Below the pieces are notes generated by a model. It worked only from the letters and a program-made list of their open reading frames with translations, was not told the origin of the DNA and did not search any database. From Jhaorihella thermophila (GTDB taxonomy: Bacteria; Pseudomonadota; Alphaproteobacteria; Rhodobacterales; Rhodobacteraceae): a stretch of DNA of 64,000 bases. Location: NCBI RefSeq assembly GCF_900108275.1, contig NZ_FNVD01000004.1:186001-250000 (forward strand). The letters run 5' to 3'. Positions 48,223-58,531 of the stretch are shown here, piece by piece. The translations under genes were made by a program, and so were the position numbers. Within the stretch, counting starts at the first letter, position 1; every line of letters starts with the position of its first letter.

Positions 48223-48337
48223 TGTTGGGCTCCTCCCCTGTTCCCGTCTTGCAGCCGGCCCCCGACCCCGCCCTTCGGCCCCGCAGCATCGCGAGTCTCA
48301 CATTCTGCATTGCACACCAGTCACCAAGCGAAATATT

Positions 48338-48351
48338 TGGACGATTGTCCA
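48338..48351. promoter_or_regulatory. Candidate TetR operator upstream of the GMC gene
   Basis: TGGAC-GATT-GTCCA is a perfect 5-bp inverted repeat with a 4-base spacer, 116 bases upstream of the GMC start. It resembles BetI-type sites of the TTGNACNNNNGTNCAA kind. Binding by the nearby TetR protein is inferred. Confidence 0.5.
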
Positions 48352-48688
48352 GATTTTTCCCAGTTTCCCAGCGTCATTCACTGCCGCGATGGCGCGGCGG
48401 ATCCGAACCACGGCTCTCTTCCTTCGGGGCGTCAGGGCGGATTTTTCCGGTCGGGGCGCCGAAGCAGGAGCGGCGCCGATCGGAACAATTGATGATTTCC
48501 GAACAGATTTCGGCACCCCCGCGTCCTGACCGTCCCGGCAGCTTTACGAAGACCAGGCATGGGCCCGGACGCGCGTCATCCCAAGGGGCCTTGCCCCCCT
48601 TTGGTCAAAGGCTGTTCACCGCAGCTCGTCCCGCCGAAAACGGCCCCATCGGGGGAGCAACCACAGCCCCCCGGCGGGTGTCTGCCTT
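48352..48688. other. Intergenic region between tex and the GMC gene
   Basis: No supported gene. It holds an imperfect hairpin CCAAGGGG..CCCCTTTGG at 48581-48604 and a GGGGG..CCCCC hairpin near 48654-48676. Both lie downstream of tex on the minus strand and could end its transcript; no T-run is present. Confidence 0.4.
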
Positions 48689-50998
48689 TCACCGACGCCG
48701 CATTGCATCCCTCAGCGCCGCCCCCAGCGCGCCCTGACCGCCGCCTTGGTCTCCCGGCCTGGCCCGCCTGGACCGCGGCCCGCCACGCGGGGCTGCCCCC
48801 CCATCGCGCTCGGCCCTCGCCGCCCGCGCCGAGGCGCCGCCGTCCTTCTTCATCGACAGCCCGATCCGACGGCGCGCCACGTCCACCTCGACCACGGTCA
48901 CGCGCACCACATCACCGGCCTTGACCACCTCGTGGGGATCCTTGACGAACCGGTCGGCCAGCTGGCTGACATGCACCAGCCCGTCCTGATGCACACCGAT
49001 ATCGACAAAGGCGCCGAACGCCGCGACATTGGTCACCGTCCCCTCCAGCACCATGCCCGGTTTCAGGTCGGTGATCTCCTCGATCCCTTCGGCAAAGGCT
49101 GCGGTCCTGAAGCTCGGCCGCGGATCGCGCCCCGGCTTTTCCAGCTCCGCCAGGATATCCCGCACCGTGGGCAGCCCGAACCGGCTATCCACGAAATCCC
49201 GCGGGTCCAGCCGCTTCAGCGCGGCACTGTCGCCCATCAGCGACCGGATATCCCGCCCGCAGGCGGCCACGATCCGCCGCGCCACGCCATAGGCCTCGGG
49301 GTGGACCGACGAGGCATCCAGCGGTTCCTCGCCATCGCGGATGCGCAGGAACCCGGCGCATTGCTCGAACGCCTTGGGGCCCAGCCGCGGCACCTCCAGC
49401 AGCTGCCGCCGCGACCGGAACGCCCCGTTGGCGTCGCGGTGGGCGACAATGGCCTCCGCCAGCCCCGGCCCAAGCCCCGAGACATGGGACAGAAGCGCCG
49501 CCGACGCGGTATTAAGATCGACCCCCACCGCGTTCACCGCATCCTCGACCACCGCCTCCAGCGCGCGGCCCAGTCGGTGCTGGTCCACGTCATGCTGATA
49601 CTGACCGACGCCGATCGACTTCGGCTCGATCTTCACCAGCTCGGCCAGCGGATCCTGCAGCCGCCGCGCGATCGACACCGCCCCGCGCAGGGAAACGTCC
49701 AGATCCGGCAATTCCCGCGCCGCCAGTTCCGAGGCCGAATAGACCGACGCGCCGGCTTCGCTGACCACCACCTTCACCGGCTTTCCGGCCCCCTCGGGCA
49801 GCATCTTCAGCGTCTCGGCCACGAACCGCTCGGTCTCGCGGCTGGCGGTGCCGTTGCCGATGGCGATCAGCTCCACCCCGTGCGCCGCGATCAGCCGCAA
49901 GACGCTGGCCTGCGCGCCACGCAGATCGTTCTTCGGCTGGAACGGATAGAGCGTATCCGTCGCCACCACCTTGCCAGTGGCATCCACAACCGCCGCCTTG
50001 ATCCCGGTGCGGATGCCGGGGTCCAACCCCAGCGTCGCCCGCGCGCCCGCCGGCGCGGCCAGCAGCAGATCCTTCAGGTTACGCGCAAAGACCGCGATCG
50101 CCTCGTCCTGCGCCCGCGCGCGCAATTCGCCCATCAGTTCGATCATCATCGACAGGCTCAGCTTGACCCGCCAGGCCCAGCCCGCCACCTGCCGCAACCA
50201 GCGGTCGCCCGGTCCCTCGCCACACGCCTCCAGCCGCGCCGCGATCATCGCCTGCGCCCGTTCCACACCGTCTTCGTCGGGCGTGATGTCCAGCGTCACC
50301 ACCCCCTCGTTCGAGGCGCGCATCATCGCCAGCGCCCGGTGCGACGGCACCTTGGCCCATTTCTCGCGGTGATCGAAATAATCGGAATACTTCGCGCCTG
50401 CCTGCTCCTGCCCCGCGACCACGCGCGACACCAGATCGGCCTGTGCCTGCAGGAACGCCCGCAACCGGCCCAGCAGATCCGCATCCTCGGCCAGCCGCTC
50501 CACCAGGATGTCCCGCGCACCGGCCAGCGCGTCCTTCACCGTCGGGACCGGCTCGGTCACGAACCCTTCGGCCAACGCCTCCGGCTCCGCATGCCGATCC
50601 GCCAGGATCGCCTCCACCAGCGGCTCCAGCCCGTTCTCGCGCGCGATCATCGCCCTGGTCCGCCGCTTCGGCTTGTAGGGCAGGTAGAGATCCTCCAGCG
50701 CCGCCTTGGTCTCGGCCCCGGCAATCGCCCGTGCCAGATCGTCGGTCAGCTTGCCCTGTTCGCGGATCGAGTTCAGAATCGTCTCGCGCCGCGCCTCCAG
50801 CTCGCGCAGATAGACCACCCGGTCCGACAGGGTCCGCAACTGCCCGTCATCCAGCCCGCCGGTCGCCTCTTTCCGATAGCGCGCGACGAACGGCACGGTC
50901 GCGCCCTCGTCCAGCAGCTTCACCGCCGCTCCGACCTGCTCGGGGCGGGCGCCGATCTCGGTTGCGATGGTGCGGGAAATGCGTGCGGCGGTGTCCAA
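48689..50998 (-). CDS. tex: Transcription accessory protein Tex
   Basis: A 769-residue Tex/YhgF protein that binds nucleic acids and associates with transcription. The N-terminal helical part has [20 protein letters not shown], the YqgF-like RNase H fold begins [20 protein letters not shown], a helix-hairpin-helix region includes [20 protein letters not shown], and a C-terminal S1 domain begins [21 protein letters not shown] low-complexity basic Arg/Gly/Ala tail ends the protein. The likely start codon is TTG at 50998. Confidence 0.95.
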   Translation of the reverse strand: MDTAARISRTIATEIGARPEQVGAAVKLLDEGATVPFVARYRKEATGGLDDGQLRTLSDRVVYLRELEARRETILNSIREQGKLTDDLARAIAGAETKAALEDLYLPYKPKRRTRAMIARENGLEPLVEAILADRHAEPEALAEGFVTEPVPTVKDALAGARDILVERLAEDADLLGRLRAFLQAQADLVSRVVAGQEQAGAKYSDYFDHREKWAKVPSHRALAMMRASNEGVVTLDITPDEDGVERAQAMIAARLEACGEGPGDRWLRQVAGWAWRVKLSLSMMIELMGELRARAQDEAIAVFARNLKDLLLAAPAGARATLGLDPGIRTGIKAAVVDATGKVVATDTLYPFQPKNDLRGAQASVLRLIAAHGVELIAIGNGTASRETERFVAETLKMLPEGAGKPVKVVVSEAGASVYSASELAARELPDLDVSLRGAVSIARRLQDPLAELVKIEPKSIGVGQYQHDVDQHRLGRALEAVVEDAVNAVGVDLNTASAALLSHVSGLGPGLAEAIVAHRDANGAFRSRRQLLEVPRLGPKAFEQCAGFLRIRDGEEPLDASSVHPEAYGVARRIVAACGRDIRSLMGDSAALKRLDPRDFVDSRFGLPTVRDILAELEKPGRDPRPSFRTAAFAEGIEEITDLKPGMVLEGTVTNVAAFGAFVDIGVHQDGLVHVSQLADRFVKDPHEVVKAGDVVRVTVVEVDVARRRIGLSMKKDGGASARAARAERDGGAAPRGGPRSRRARPGDQGGGQGALGAALRDAMRRR

Positions 50999-51080
50999 GG
51001 TCGCGGCCTCCTGTCTGCGGGGACCGCCTACCTAATCCGACCGCGACCCAAGGCCAAGCGAAAGATTCACCCCCGGCCCA

Positions 51081-51170
51081 GCTTCTTTCTGGTCCAAAAT
51101 ACCCCCGCCGGAGGCTCGGGCTTTCCACCGGAAAGCCCGATCGTGCCGCCCCGGCGCGAGGCAGCGCAAC
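51081..51170 (-). repeat. 3'-end repeat, copy 3 (divergent)
   Basis: Begins CTTCTTTCTGGTCCAAAATA and CCCCC as in the other copies. The central part is replaced by a perfect hairpin TCGGGCTTTC / GAAAGCCCGA near 51115-51140, and the end (CGAGGCAGCGC) retains only part of the GGGGGCAGCGCCCCC element. It lies about 40 bases downstream of the isocitrate dehydrogenase stop codon. Confidence 0.6.
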
Positions 51171-51211
51171 ACAGGACAGGGCGCGCGCCCTGCCCCGCCA
51201 ATCGGCCAGTC

Positions 51212-53425
51212 TCAGCCGATGATCGCGTTCAGCGTGGCGCTGGGTCGCATCACCGCCGCGACCTTGGCCGGATCCTGGTGATAGTATCCACCCAGATCCA
51301 CCGGGTGGCCCTGCACGGCGGCCAGCTCGGCGAGGATTTTTTCCTCGTTCTCCGCCAGCGCCTGGGCGATCGGCGCGAATTTCGCGGCCAAATCCGCATC
51401 CTCGGTCTGCGCGGCAAGCGCCTCGGCCCAGTAGCGGGCGAACCAATAATGGCTGTCGCGGTTGTCCGGCTCGCCGACCTTGCGGCGCGGCGATCGGTCG
51501 TTCTCCAGCACCTGCGTGGTCGCTTCCTCGACCGCGTCACCCAGGATCGCGGCGGCCTTCCTGCCGCGCGCATCGGCGAGGAACTTGAAGCTTTCTCCCA
51601 GCGCGCAGAACTCGCCCAGGCTGTCCCAGCGCAGGTGGTTCTCGGCCAGAAGCTGCTGCACATGCTTGGGCGCCGAGCCGCCGGCTCCGGTTTCGAACAT
51701 GCCGCCACCCGCCATCAGCTTGACGATCGACAGCATCTTGGCCGAGGTGCCCAGTTCCAGGATCGGGAACAGGTCGGTCAGATAGTCGCGCAGCACGTTG
51801 CCGGTGATCGCGATCGTGTTCTCGCCCTTGCGGATGGTCTCCAGCGAGAACCGCGTCGCCTCACGCGGGGCCATGATCGCGAACCTGTCGGCCACGCCCT
51901 CGGCCTCGAGGATCCGCTTGACGTACTTGATGAGTTCCGCGTCATGCGGCCGGTTCTCGTTCAGCCAGAACACCGCGGCATAGCCGGTCGCCTTCTGGCG
52001 GCTGATCGCCAGCTGCACCCAGTCCTCGATCGGCGCCTTCTTCGCGGTGCAGGACCGCCAGATGTCGCCCTTTTCCACCCGATGATCGAACAGCACGTCG
52101 CCATTGGCGGCGATCATGCGCACCGTGCCGTCGGCCGGGATCTCGAAGGTCGTGGGGTGCGAGCCGTATTCCTCGGCCTTCTGCGCCATCAGGCCGATGT
52201 TCTGCACCGTGCCGGCGGTGGCCGGGTCCAGCTTGCCGGTCTCCTTGAAGTAGTTGATCGTCTCGTCATAGACCGGCGCATAGCAGCGGTCGGGGATGCA
52301 GCACTTGGTGTCCGCCGGCTTGCCGTCCGGCCCCCAGCCCTTGCCGCCGGCACGGATCAGCGCGGGCATCGAGGCGTCGATGATCACGTCCGACGGCACA
52401 TGCAGGTTGGTGATGCCGCGATCGGAATCCACCATGTACATCGGCGGCTGCGCGGACATCGCCGCCTTCAGGTCGGCCTCCAGCGCGGCATCGCCGGCAA
52501 TCCGCTGCTCCAGATCGCCGATCCCCGAATTCGGGTTCCAGCCCAGTTCCCTGAGCTTCTCGCCATGCTTGGCGATGAAGTCCTGCAGATAGACGCTGAC
52601 GAAATGGCCAAAGATGATCGGGTCCGAAACCTTCATCATCGTCGCCTTCAGATGCACCGAGAACAGCACGCCCTTGTCGGCGGCGTCCCGGATCTGCTTG
52701 GCGATATAGGCCCGCAGCGTGCGCGCCGACATGAAGGTGCCGTCAACCACGGTGCCCTCGGGCAGGTCCACGCCCTCCTTCAGCACGGTTTCCGCGCCGT
52801 CGGTGGCGGTCAGCACGATCCGCGCCGGGCCCGCCTGGGCGGCGGTCACGGTGGTCGATTTCTCGTTGGCGAAAAAGTCGTTGTCGGCCATGGCCGCGAC
52901 ATGGGTCTTGCTGTCAGCCGACCAGTCGCCCATCGAATGGGGATGCTTCTGCGCGTATTCCTTCACCGCCCGCGCGGCGCGGCGGTCCGAGTTGCCCTCG
53001 CGCAGAACCGGGTTAACTGCCGAACCCTTGATCGCGTCATAGCGGGCGCGGATGTCCCTTTCCTCATCCGTCTCGGGCTCTTCGGGATAGTCGGGCAGCG
53101 CATAGCCCTGGGACTGCAGCTCCTTGATCGCGGCGACCAGCTGCGGCACCGAGGCCGAAATGTTCGGCAGCTTGATGATGTTGGCCTCGGGCGTCTTCAC
53201 CAGCCTGCCCAGTTCGGCAAGATCGTCGGGCTGGCGTTGCTCCTCGGTCAGATAGTCGGGAAAGGCCGCGATGATTCGGCCGGCAAGGGAAATGTCCTTG
53301 GTGCCCACGGTCACGCCTGCCATGCCGGCGAATTTCTGGATGATCGGCAGAAGCGACCCGCTGGCCAACTGGGGCGCTTCGTCTACCACGGTATACAATA
53401 TGTCTGAAGTCTGTTTGTCCGCCAT
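51212..53425 (-). CDS. Isocitrate dehydrogenase, NADP-dependent, monomeric type
   Basis: A 737-residue monomeric isocitrate dehydrogenase of the TCA cycle, converting isocitrate to 2-oxoglutarate with NADPH formation. Typical segments are [20 protein letters not shown] and [20 protein letters not shown] near the N terminus, then MWKV-type replacements such as [20 protein letters not shown], and [20 protein letters not shown]. The length equals the usual 735-745. The start at 53425 ([18 protein letters not shown]) is preceded by AAGGGTGAG. The gap 53426-53748 between this gene and the divergent MprF-like gene shows no clear box. Confidence 0.96.
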   Translation of the reverse strand: MADKQTSDILYTVVDEAPQLASGSLLPIIQKFAGMAGVTVGTKDISLAGRIIAAFPDYLTEEQRQPDDLAELGRLVKTPEANIIKLPNISASVPQLVAAIKELQSQGYALPDYPEEPETDEERDIRARYDAIKGSAVNPVLREGNSDRRAARAVKEYAQKHPHSMGDWSADSKTHVAAMADNDFFANEKSTTVTAAQAGPARIVLTATDGAETVLKEGVDLPEGTVVDGTFMSARTLRAYIAKQIRDAADKGVLFSVHLKATMMKVSDPIIFGHFVSVYLQDFIAKHGEKLRELGWNPNSGIGDLEQRIAGDAALEADLKAAMSAQPPMYMVDSDRGITNLHVPSDVIIDASMPALIRAGGKGWGPDGKPADTKCCIPDRCYAPVYDETINYFKETGKLDPATAGTVQNIGLMAQKAEEYGSHPTTFEIPADGTVRMIAANGDVLFDHRVEKGDIWRSCTAKKAPIEDWVQLAISRQKATGYAAVFWLNENRPHDAELIKYVKRILEAEGVADRFAIMAPREATRFSLETIRKGENTIAITGNVLRDYLTDLFPILELGTSAKMLSIVKLMAGGGMFETGAGGSAPKHVQQLLAENHLRWDSLGEFCALGESFKFLADARGRKAAAILGDAVEEATTQVLENDRSPRRKVGEPDNRDSHYWFARYWAEALAAQTEDADLAAKFAPIAQALAENEEKILAELAAVQGHPVDLGGYYHQDPAKVAAVMRPSATLNAIIG

Positions 53426-53748
53426 GTGTCTCACCCTTCTTTCGGCATTTCCGGAGGCAGTTTCCATCGGTTGAACCGCGCGGCGCGGGGCCACGCGACC
53501 GGCCGCGCGCCTTGGTGCCCGCAGTCGGTTTTCGCCCCGGCCAATAGGCCAGATCGCGGCAAAGATCAATGTCGCGCTTGCGGACATGATGCCACGGCGG
53601 GCCGGGAAATTCGCGGGACATTGCGTCGGCGGGGATTTACGCCGCCGCCGCGCGTCTGCTATCCGCTTGGGTCAAGAACCGACCCTCATGCCCGCCGGGC
53701 GCCTGCGTGAACGGCCCGCAGTGAATGGGGAGAGGGGGCGCGGACGGA

Positions 53749-56409
53749 ATGACCAGGCAGGCAACAGCGGACAGATCTAACCATCGCGGCGTCTCGGGGT
53801 GGCGGCATGTGCTTCCGGTCCTGATGGGGCTTGGGCTGTTCGTGCTGGGGGTGGTGGCGCTGACCCACCTGCTGCGCCCGGTGCGGGCCGAGGACATCGT
53901 GGACCAGATCCGCGCCACGCCCTGGTCGGTGCTGTTCCAGGCGGGTGCCGCGACGCTGGCCGCCTATCTTGCGCTGATCGGCTATGACTGGTCGGCGCTG
54001 CGCTATCTGGGCAAGTCGATCCCGCTGCGCATCGTCGCGGTGGGCGGGTTCCTGGGCTACAGTTTCGGCAACACGGTGGGCGTGTCGATCCTGTCGGGCG
54101 GCGCGGTGCGCTATCGGATCTATTCCGCCTTCGGGTTGAGCGCGCTCGAGGTGGCGAGCGTCTCGACCTTCGTCGCGCTGGCCTTCGGCATCGGCATCAC
54201 GGTGATCGGGCTGGGGGCGGTGGCGCTGCATCCCGAAGCGTTGCAGGGGCTCGTGCCCCTGCCCGTCGAACTCGTTCGCTGGGGCGCGGTGGTGTCGCTG
54301 GCGGGACTGATGGCGGTGATGCTGTGGCTGTCGGCCTCGGGCCGGTCGCTGCGCTGGCGCAGCTTCGAGATTGCCATGCCGCGCCCCGGCCTGCTGCTGG
54401 GGCAGCTGGGCTTCACGCTGGCCGATACCGCCGCCGCCGCGGCGACGCTTTACGTCCTGCTGCCCGAGGGCGCGCCCGAATTCGCAACCTTCCTGGCCCT
54501 TTTCACCGCCGCCTCCATGCTGGGGGTGCTGAGCCATGTGCCCGGCGGCGTCGGCGTGTTCGAATCCATCGTCATCGCCGCCATGCCCGCCGGGGTGCCG
54601 CTGGACCAGGTCGCCGCCGCGCTGCTGCTCTATCGCGTGATCTACTACCTCGTGCCGTTCGCGCTGGCGCTCGCCTTTGTCGCGCTGAACGAAGCGCGGC
54701 TGGCCGGCGGTTTCGTCACCCGCCTGATCGGCGAGGCGCCCGCGCCCCTGCGGCCCGTCATGCGGGCGGTGACCGGCGCCACGCCCGCGCTGGCGGGGCT
54801 GACCGCCTTCGGCGTCGGTACCTGGCTGATCCTCGCCGCACTGATGCCCGCAGTCCGGCCCGACCAGATCGACCCCGACGACCTGCTGGCCGCGATCCTG
54901 CTTGAAGGCGGGGCGATCCTGTCGTCGATGCTGGGCGTTCTGCTTCTGATCCTGTCGCAGGGGCTGGCGCGGCGGATCTCGGGCGCGTTCTGGCTGACCC
55001 AGATCGCGCTGGCCGGCGGCGCCCTTGCCGCGCTTCTGAACGGTTGGGACTGGGAAAGCGCCGCGCTGTTGGCGGCGACGCTGCTGGTGCTGGCACCGTT
55101 CCGGCGCGAGTTCTACCGCTCGGCGCCGCTCACCCGCGGGGTGTTCAGCCCGGCCTGGTTCATGCTGGTGGCGGGGCTGATCGCCGGGGCGGTGGCGTTC
55201 TTCGTCTTCATGCACGAAGCCATCCCCTACCCGTCGGACCTGTGGTCGCAATTCTCGGGGCAGGCCAACATGCCGCGCGCGCTGCGGGCGGCGCTGGCGG
55301 GGTCGGCGCTGCTGCTGGCGCTGGCGGTCTGGGTGGCGACGCAGCCGGTGCGTGCCCATACAAGGCGCCCGGACGCCACCGCCCTGCGGCGGGCCGCCGA
55401 CATCATCGCCAACCATGACGACCCGCGCGCCAATCTTGCGCTCAGCGGCGACAAGGCGCTGTTCTTCTCCGATGCCGAGGACGCGTTCATCGCCTATGCC
55501 CCCCATGGCCAGCACCGCATCGCCCATGGCGACCCCGCCGGCCCCGACAAGGCGATCGGCCCGATGGCTTGGGCCTTTCAGGAAAACGCCCATGCCCACG
55601 GCGCGACGCCGATCTTTCACGAGGTGTCCGACCGCCACCGCGCGCTCTGGACCGAGATGGGCCTGACCCTGCAGAAGATCGGCGAGGAACCCGTGGTGCG
55701 CCTGCGCGGCCTGCTGTTCGGCGACCCCCGACTGGCCGATCTGCTCGCGGCACTGAAACGGCCCGAAATCGCCTCGCTGACGGTTGAGGTGCTGCAACCG
55801 CCCCACGATCCGGCCCTGCTGGAAGAGCTGGAGATGGTATCCGTTGCCTGGCAGGCGCGCGGCACCGGGCGCGAAAAGGGCTTTGCCGTGGGCCGGTTCG
55901 ACACCGACTATCTGGACCGGTTCCCGCTTGCGGTTGCCCGCCACGACGTGCGCGTGACGGGGTTTGCCAGCGTGCTGACGGCAGCAGGAGGCAAGCGGCT
56001 GTCGGTCGATCTGGTGCGGTTCGTGCCCGACGAAGGCCGGGCCACGATGACCGCGCTCTTCGCCGAACTGATCCGCCATTTCCGTGATCGCGGGGCCGAG
56101 GAACTGGGACTGGGCCTTGCCCCCATCGCCGGGCTGGACCCCGACCGCAGCGCGCGACTCTGGCGCCGGTTCGGTTCGACCCTCTACCGCCAGGGCGGCG
56201 CGTTCGAGGATTTCGAAAGCCTGCGCGCCTTCAAGGCGATGTTCGCCCCCGACTGGCGGCCGCGCTACATCGCCGTTCCGCCCACCGTGCCGCCTCTGGT
56301 GGCGCTGCGCAATGTGGCCGAGCTGATCGGCGGGCGCCCGCCGCGCGGCCCACGCCAGTGGCGAAGGCAAAAGACGGCGGCGACCCGGGACCAAGGCCGC
56401 CGCCGATGA
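53749..56409 (+). CDS. MprF-like bifunctional aminoacyl-phosphatidylglycerol synthetase/flippase
   Basis: An 886-residue membrane protein. A long N-terminal part with many helices (about 20-535) includes the flippase-type LPI motif region GNTVGVSILSGGAVRYRIYS and VPGGVGVFES. The soluble C-terminal GNAT-like synthetase domain (about 540-870) has DKALFFSDAEDAFIAYAPHG and SVDLVRFVPDEGRATMTALF. MprF adds lysine or alanine to phosphatidylglycerol from aminoacyl-tRNA and flips it, lowering membrane negative charge. Amino-acid specificity cannot be read. It is convergent with the protease gene, with a TCCGGCC/GGCCGGA stem in the gap. Confidence 0.92.
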   Translation: MTRQATADRSNHRGVSGWRHVLPVLMGLGLFVLGVVALTHLLRPVRAEDIVDQIRATPWSVLFQAGAATLAAYLALIGYDWSALRYLGKSIPLRIVAVGGFLGYSFGNTVGVSILSGGAVRYRIYSAFGLSALEVASVSTFVALAFGIGITVIGLGAVALHPEALQGLVPLPVELVRWGAVVSLAGLMAVMLWLSASGRSLRWRSFEIAMPRPGLLLGQLGFTLADTAAAAATLYVLLPEGAPEFATFLALFTAASMLGVLSHVPGGVGVFESIVIAAMPAGVPLDQVAAALLLYRVIYYLVPFALALAFVALNEARLAGGFVTRLIGEAPAPLRPVMRAVTGATPALAGLTAFGVGTWLILAALMPAVRPDQIDPDDLLAAILLEGGAILSSMLGVLLLILSQGLARRISGAFWLTQIALAGGALAALLNGWDWESAALLAATLLVLAPFRREFYRSAPLTRGVFSPAWFMLVAGLIAGAVAFFVFMHEAIPYPSDLWSQFSGQANMPRALRAALAGSALLLALAVWVATQPVRAHTRRPDATALRRAADIIANHDDPRANLALSGDKALFFSDAEDAFIAYAPHGQHRIAHGDPAGPDKAIGPMAWAFQENAHAHGATPIFHEVSDRHRALWTEMGLTLQKIGEEPVVRLRGLLFGDPRLADLLAALKRPEIASLTVEVLQPPHDPALLEELEMVSVAWQARGTGREKGFAVGRFDTDYLDRFPLAVARHDVRVTGFASVLTAAGGKRLSVDLVRFVPDEGRATMTALFAELIRHFRDRGAEELGLGLAPIAGLDPDRSARLWRRFGSTLYRQGGAFEDFESLRAFKAMFAPDWRPRYIAVPPTVPPLVALRNVAELIGGRPPRGPRQWRRQKTAATRDQGRRR

Positions 56410-56519
56410 CGCCGACAGAGTAGCGCCGACAGGGCCCGCGCCTGCGACGGGCCGTCCGTGAGTGGTGGTGGATCCGGCCGCCGGTTCATGGGGATGGGTG
56501 GCCGGACCCGTGGCGCCTG

Positions 56520-57683
56520 TCAGGCGTCATGGCCAGATCGGTTGTCAAGCCTGACGTCCAGAGTCATTTTCTCGCCCTTGCGGAGGATTTCGATTTCGTG
56601 GCGGCTGCCCGGTTCCGCCGCGCCCACGGCACGGGTCAGATCCCGCAGCTCGGCGATCTCGGTGTCGTCGAACTTCAGCACGATGTCGCCGGGCTTCAGC
56701 CCCGCCTTCTGCGCCGGGCTGTCGGGCATCACCTCGTCGATCACGGCGCCGCGGCCCTTGTCATAGCCCAGCACCTGCGCGACCTCCTCCGACATCGGCC
56801 GGATCTGCACGCCCAGCCAGCCGCGGTCGATCTTGCCGTCGTCCTGAAGGTCGGCCACGACCTTCTTCACGATGTCCGAGGGGATGGCGAAGCCGATCCC
56901 GACCGACCCGCCATCGGGCGAAAAGATCGCGGTGTTGACACCGATCACCTTGCCTTCGGTGTTGAACAGCGGCCCGCCCGAATTGCCCCGGTTGATCGCG
57001 GCATCGGTCTGGATATAGGCGTCGTAAGGCCCTGAATGGATGTCGCGGTTCTTGGCCGACACGATCCCGGCCGTCACCGTCCCGCCAAGACCGAAGGGGC
57101 TGCCCATGGCGATCACCTCGTCGCCGGGGAGCATCTCGGCCGAGGAGCCGAACTCGACCGTGGGCAGGGGCTTGTCGGCCTCGACCTTCAGCAGCGCGAT
57201 GTCGGTCAGCGGATCGGTGCCGATCACCCGCGCATCCAGCCGGGTGCCGTCGGACAGCTTTACCGTCACCGACCGCGCATCCTTGACCACGTGATTGTTG
57301 GTCACGATCAGCCCGTCCTTCGAAATGATGAAGCCCGAGCCGACTCCCTGCCGGATCTGCGCGCCCGGTGCGTCCGGCGCGCCCGACCCGCCCGGCATGC
57401 CGGGGAAGGGGATGCCGAAACGGCGCTGAAACTCGCGCAGAAAGTCGTCGTTCGGCATGGGGACGTCCGACCGTACGGGCGTGATCGCGGCCTCGACCGC
57501 GACATGGACCACCGCCGGGGACAGCTGTTCGACCAGATCGGCATAGCCGCCGGGCAGCACGGCCAGCGCCGGGGACGGCGCCAAGGCCACAAGGCTGGTG
57601 GACATCATCGCCGCGGCCAGCGTCAGCGCAACCAGTCTGCGCGGTTTGTCAAGGGGTTTGCTGAGGGGTTTGGTTTGGGTCAT
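56520..57683 (-). CDS. HtrA/Deg family periplasmic serine protease
   Basis: A 387-residue exported trypsin-like protease for envelope quality control. The signal peptide ends near ALAVLPG (about residue 42). The catalytic triad is H131 (TNNHVV), D161 (LTDIALLKV) and S235 (NRGNSGGPLF). Only one PDZ domain follows (about 275-375), so it is DegS/DegQ-short-like rather than the two-PDZ DegP. It is divergent from a two-component system that may control it. Confidence 0.93.
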   Translation of the reverse strand: MTQTKPLSKPLDKPRRLVALTLAAAMMSTSLVALAPSPALAVLPGGYADLVEQLSPAVVHVAVEAAITPVRSDVPMPNDDFLREFQRRFGIPFPGMPGGSGAPDAPGAQIRQGVGSGFIISKDGLIVTNNHVVKDARSVTVKLSDGTRLDARVIGTDPLTDIALLKVEADKPLPTVEFGSSAEMLPGDEVIAMGSPFGLGGTVTAGIVSAKNRDIHSGPYDAYIQTDAAINRGNSGGPLFNTEGKVIGVNTAIFSPDGGSVGIGFAIPSDIVKKVVADLQDDGKIDRGWLGVQIRPMSEEVAQVLGYDKGRGAVIDEVMPDSPAQKAGLKPGDIVLKFDDTEIAELRDLTRAVGAAEPGSRHEIEILRKGEKMTLDVRLDNRSGHDA

Positions 57684-57749
57684 CCGGGTGCCTCCTGGTT
57701 CTGACGGATTGCAATTCCTCTCTGCCTGCCCATATCGGCACCCTTCCTG

Positions 57750-57786
57750 TCAGCCGCCTTTCAGCGGGATTAAATCTTTGTAATCC
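57750..57786. promoter_or_regulatory. Candidate response-regulator site
   Basis: TCAGC occurs twice, at 57750-57754 and 57761-57765, 11 bases apart (one helical turn), as expected for OmpR-type direct repeats. It is followed by GGATTA-N8-TAATCC (57767-57786). It sits in the divergent gap between the protease and response-regulator genes. Inference only. Confidence 0.4.
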
Positions 57787-57855
57787 GACGCAGGGCGGTT
57801 GAGCGCGCCGCGGGAAACGGGCATCGTTCGCGGCAGGAACAATCGGCGGACCCCC

Positions 57856-58527
57856 ATGCGGATACTGGTGATCGAGGACGACGCGACGACGGGCTCTTAC
57901 GTGGCCGAGGGGCTGCGCGAGGAAGGCCATGTCGTGGACCTGGTCGAGAACGGCCGCGACGGGCTGATCCAAGCGACCGCGGGCGACTATGACGTGCTGG
58001 TGGTGGACCGGATGCTGCCGGGGCTGGACGGGCTTGCGCTGATCAAGACGCTGCGCGGCGCGGGCGTGATGACGCCGGCGCTGTTCCTGACCTCGCTGGG
58101 CGGGGTGGACGACCGGATCGAGGGGCTGAACGCCGGCGGCGACGACTACCTCGTCAAGCCCTTCGCATTCGGCGAACTTTCCGCCCGCGTCGCCGCCCTC
58201 GGCCGCCGCCCGCAGACCACGCGCGAGGAAACCGTGCTCCGCGCTGGCGATCTGGAGATGGACCTGATCCGCCGCCGCGTCACGCGCGCGGGACAGGAGA
58301 TCGACCTGCTGCCGCGGGAATTTGCGCTGCTGGAACATCTTCTGCGCCACAAGGGCCGGGTGCAGACCCGCACCATGCTGCTCGAAGCGGTCTGGGACAT
58401 CTCCTTCGACCCACAGACCAACGTGGTGGAAACCCATGTCAGCCGCCTGCGCGCCAAGGTGGACAAGCCCTTCGACCGCGACCTCATCAAGACCGTGCGC
58501 GGCGCCGGCTACATGATCGAGGCCTGA
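57856..58527 (+). CDS. OmpR family response regulator
   Basis: A 223-residue regulator. The receiver domain has acidic residues at E7-D9, the phospho-acceptor D51 (VLVVDRMLPGLDG) and the switch Lys in DDYLVKPF. The winged-helix DNA-binding domain (about 125-220) includes LLPREFALLEHLLRHKGRVQ and VVETHVSRLRAKVDKPF. It is translated just before the partner kinase, whose start lies 4 bases after its stop codon. Probable control of the divergent HtrA protease, by position. Confidence 0.95.
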   Translation: MRILVIEDDATTGSYVAEGLREEGHVVDLVENGRDGLIQATAGDYDVLVVDRMLPGLDGLALIKTLRGAGVMTPALFLTSLGGVDDRIEGLNAGGDDYLVKPFAFGELSARVAALGRRPQTTREETVLRAGDLEMDLIRRRVTRAGQEIDLLPREFALLEHLLRHKGRVQTRTMLLEAVWDISFDPQTNVVETHVSRLRAKVDKPFDRDLIKTVRGAGYMIEA

Positions 58528-58531
58528 ACCG

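Noticed and set aside
48746-53407. 1553-codon open frame on the plus strand opposite tex and isocitrate dehydrogenase
   Set aside because: Spectacular length, but it covers two well-conserved genes on the other strand, spans their intergenic repeat, and has the shadow-type composition.
53686-56394. 902-codon minus-strand frame opposite the MprF-like gene
   Set aside because: The plus-strand gene has clear membrane helices and family motifs; the antisense frame has none.
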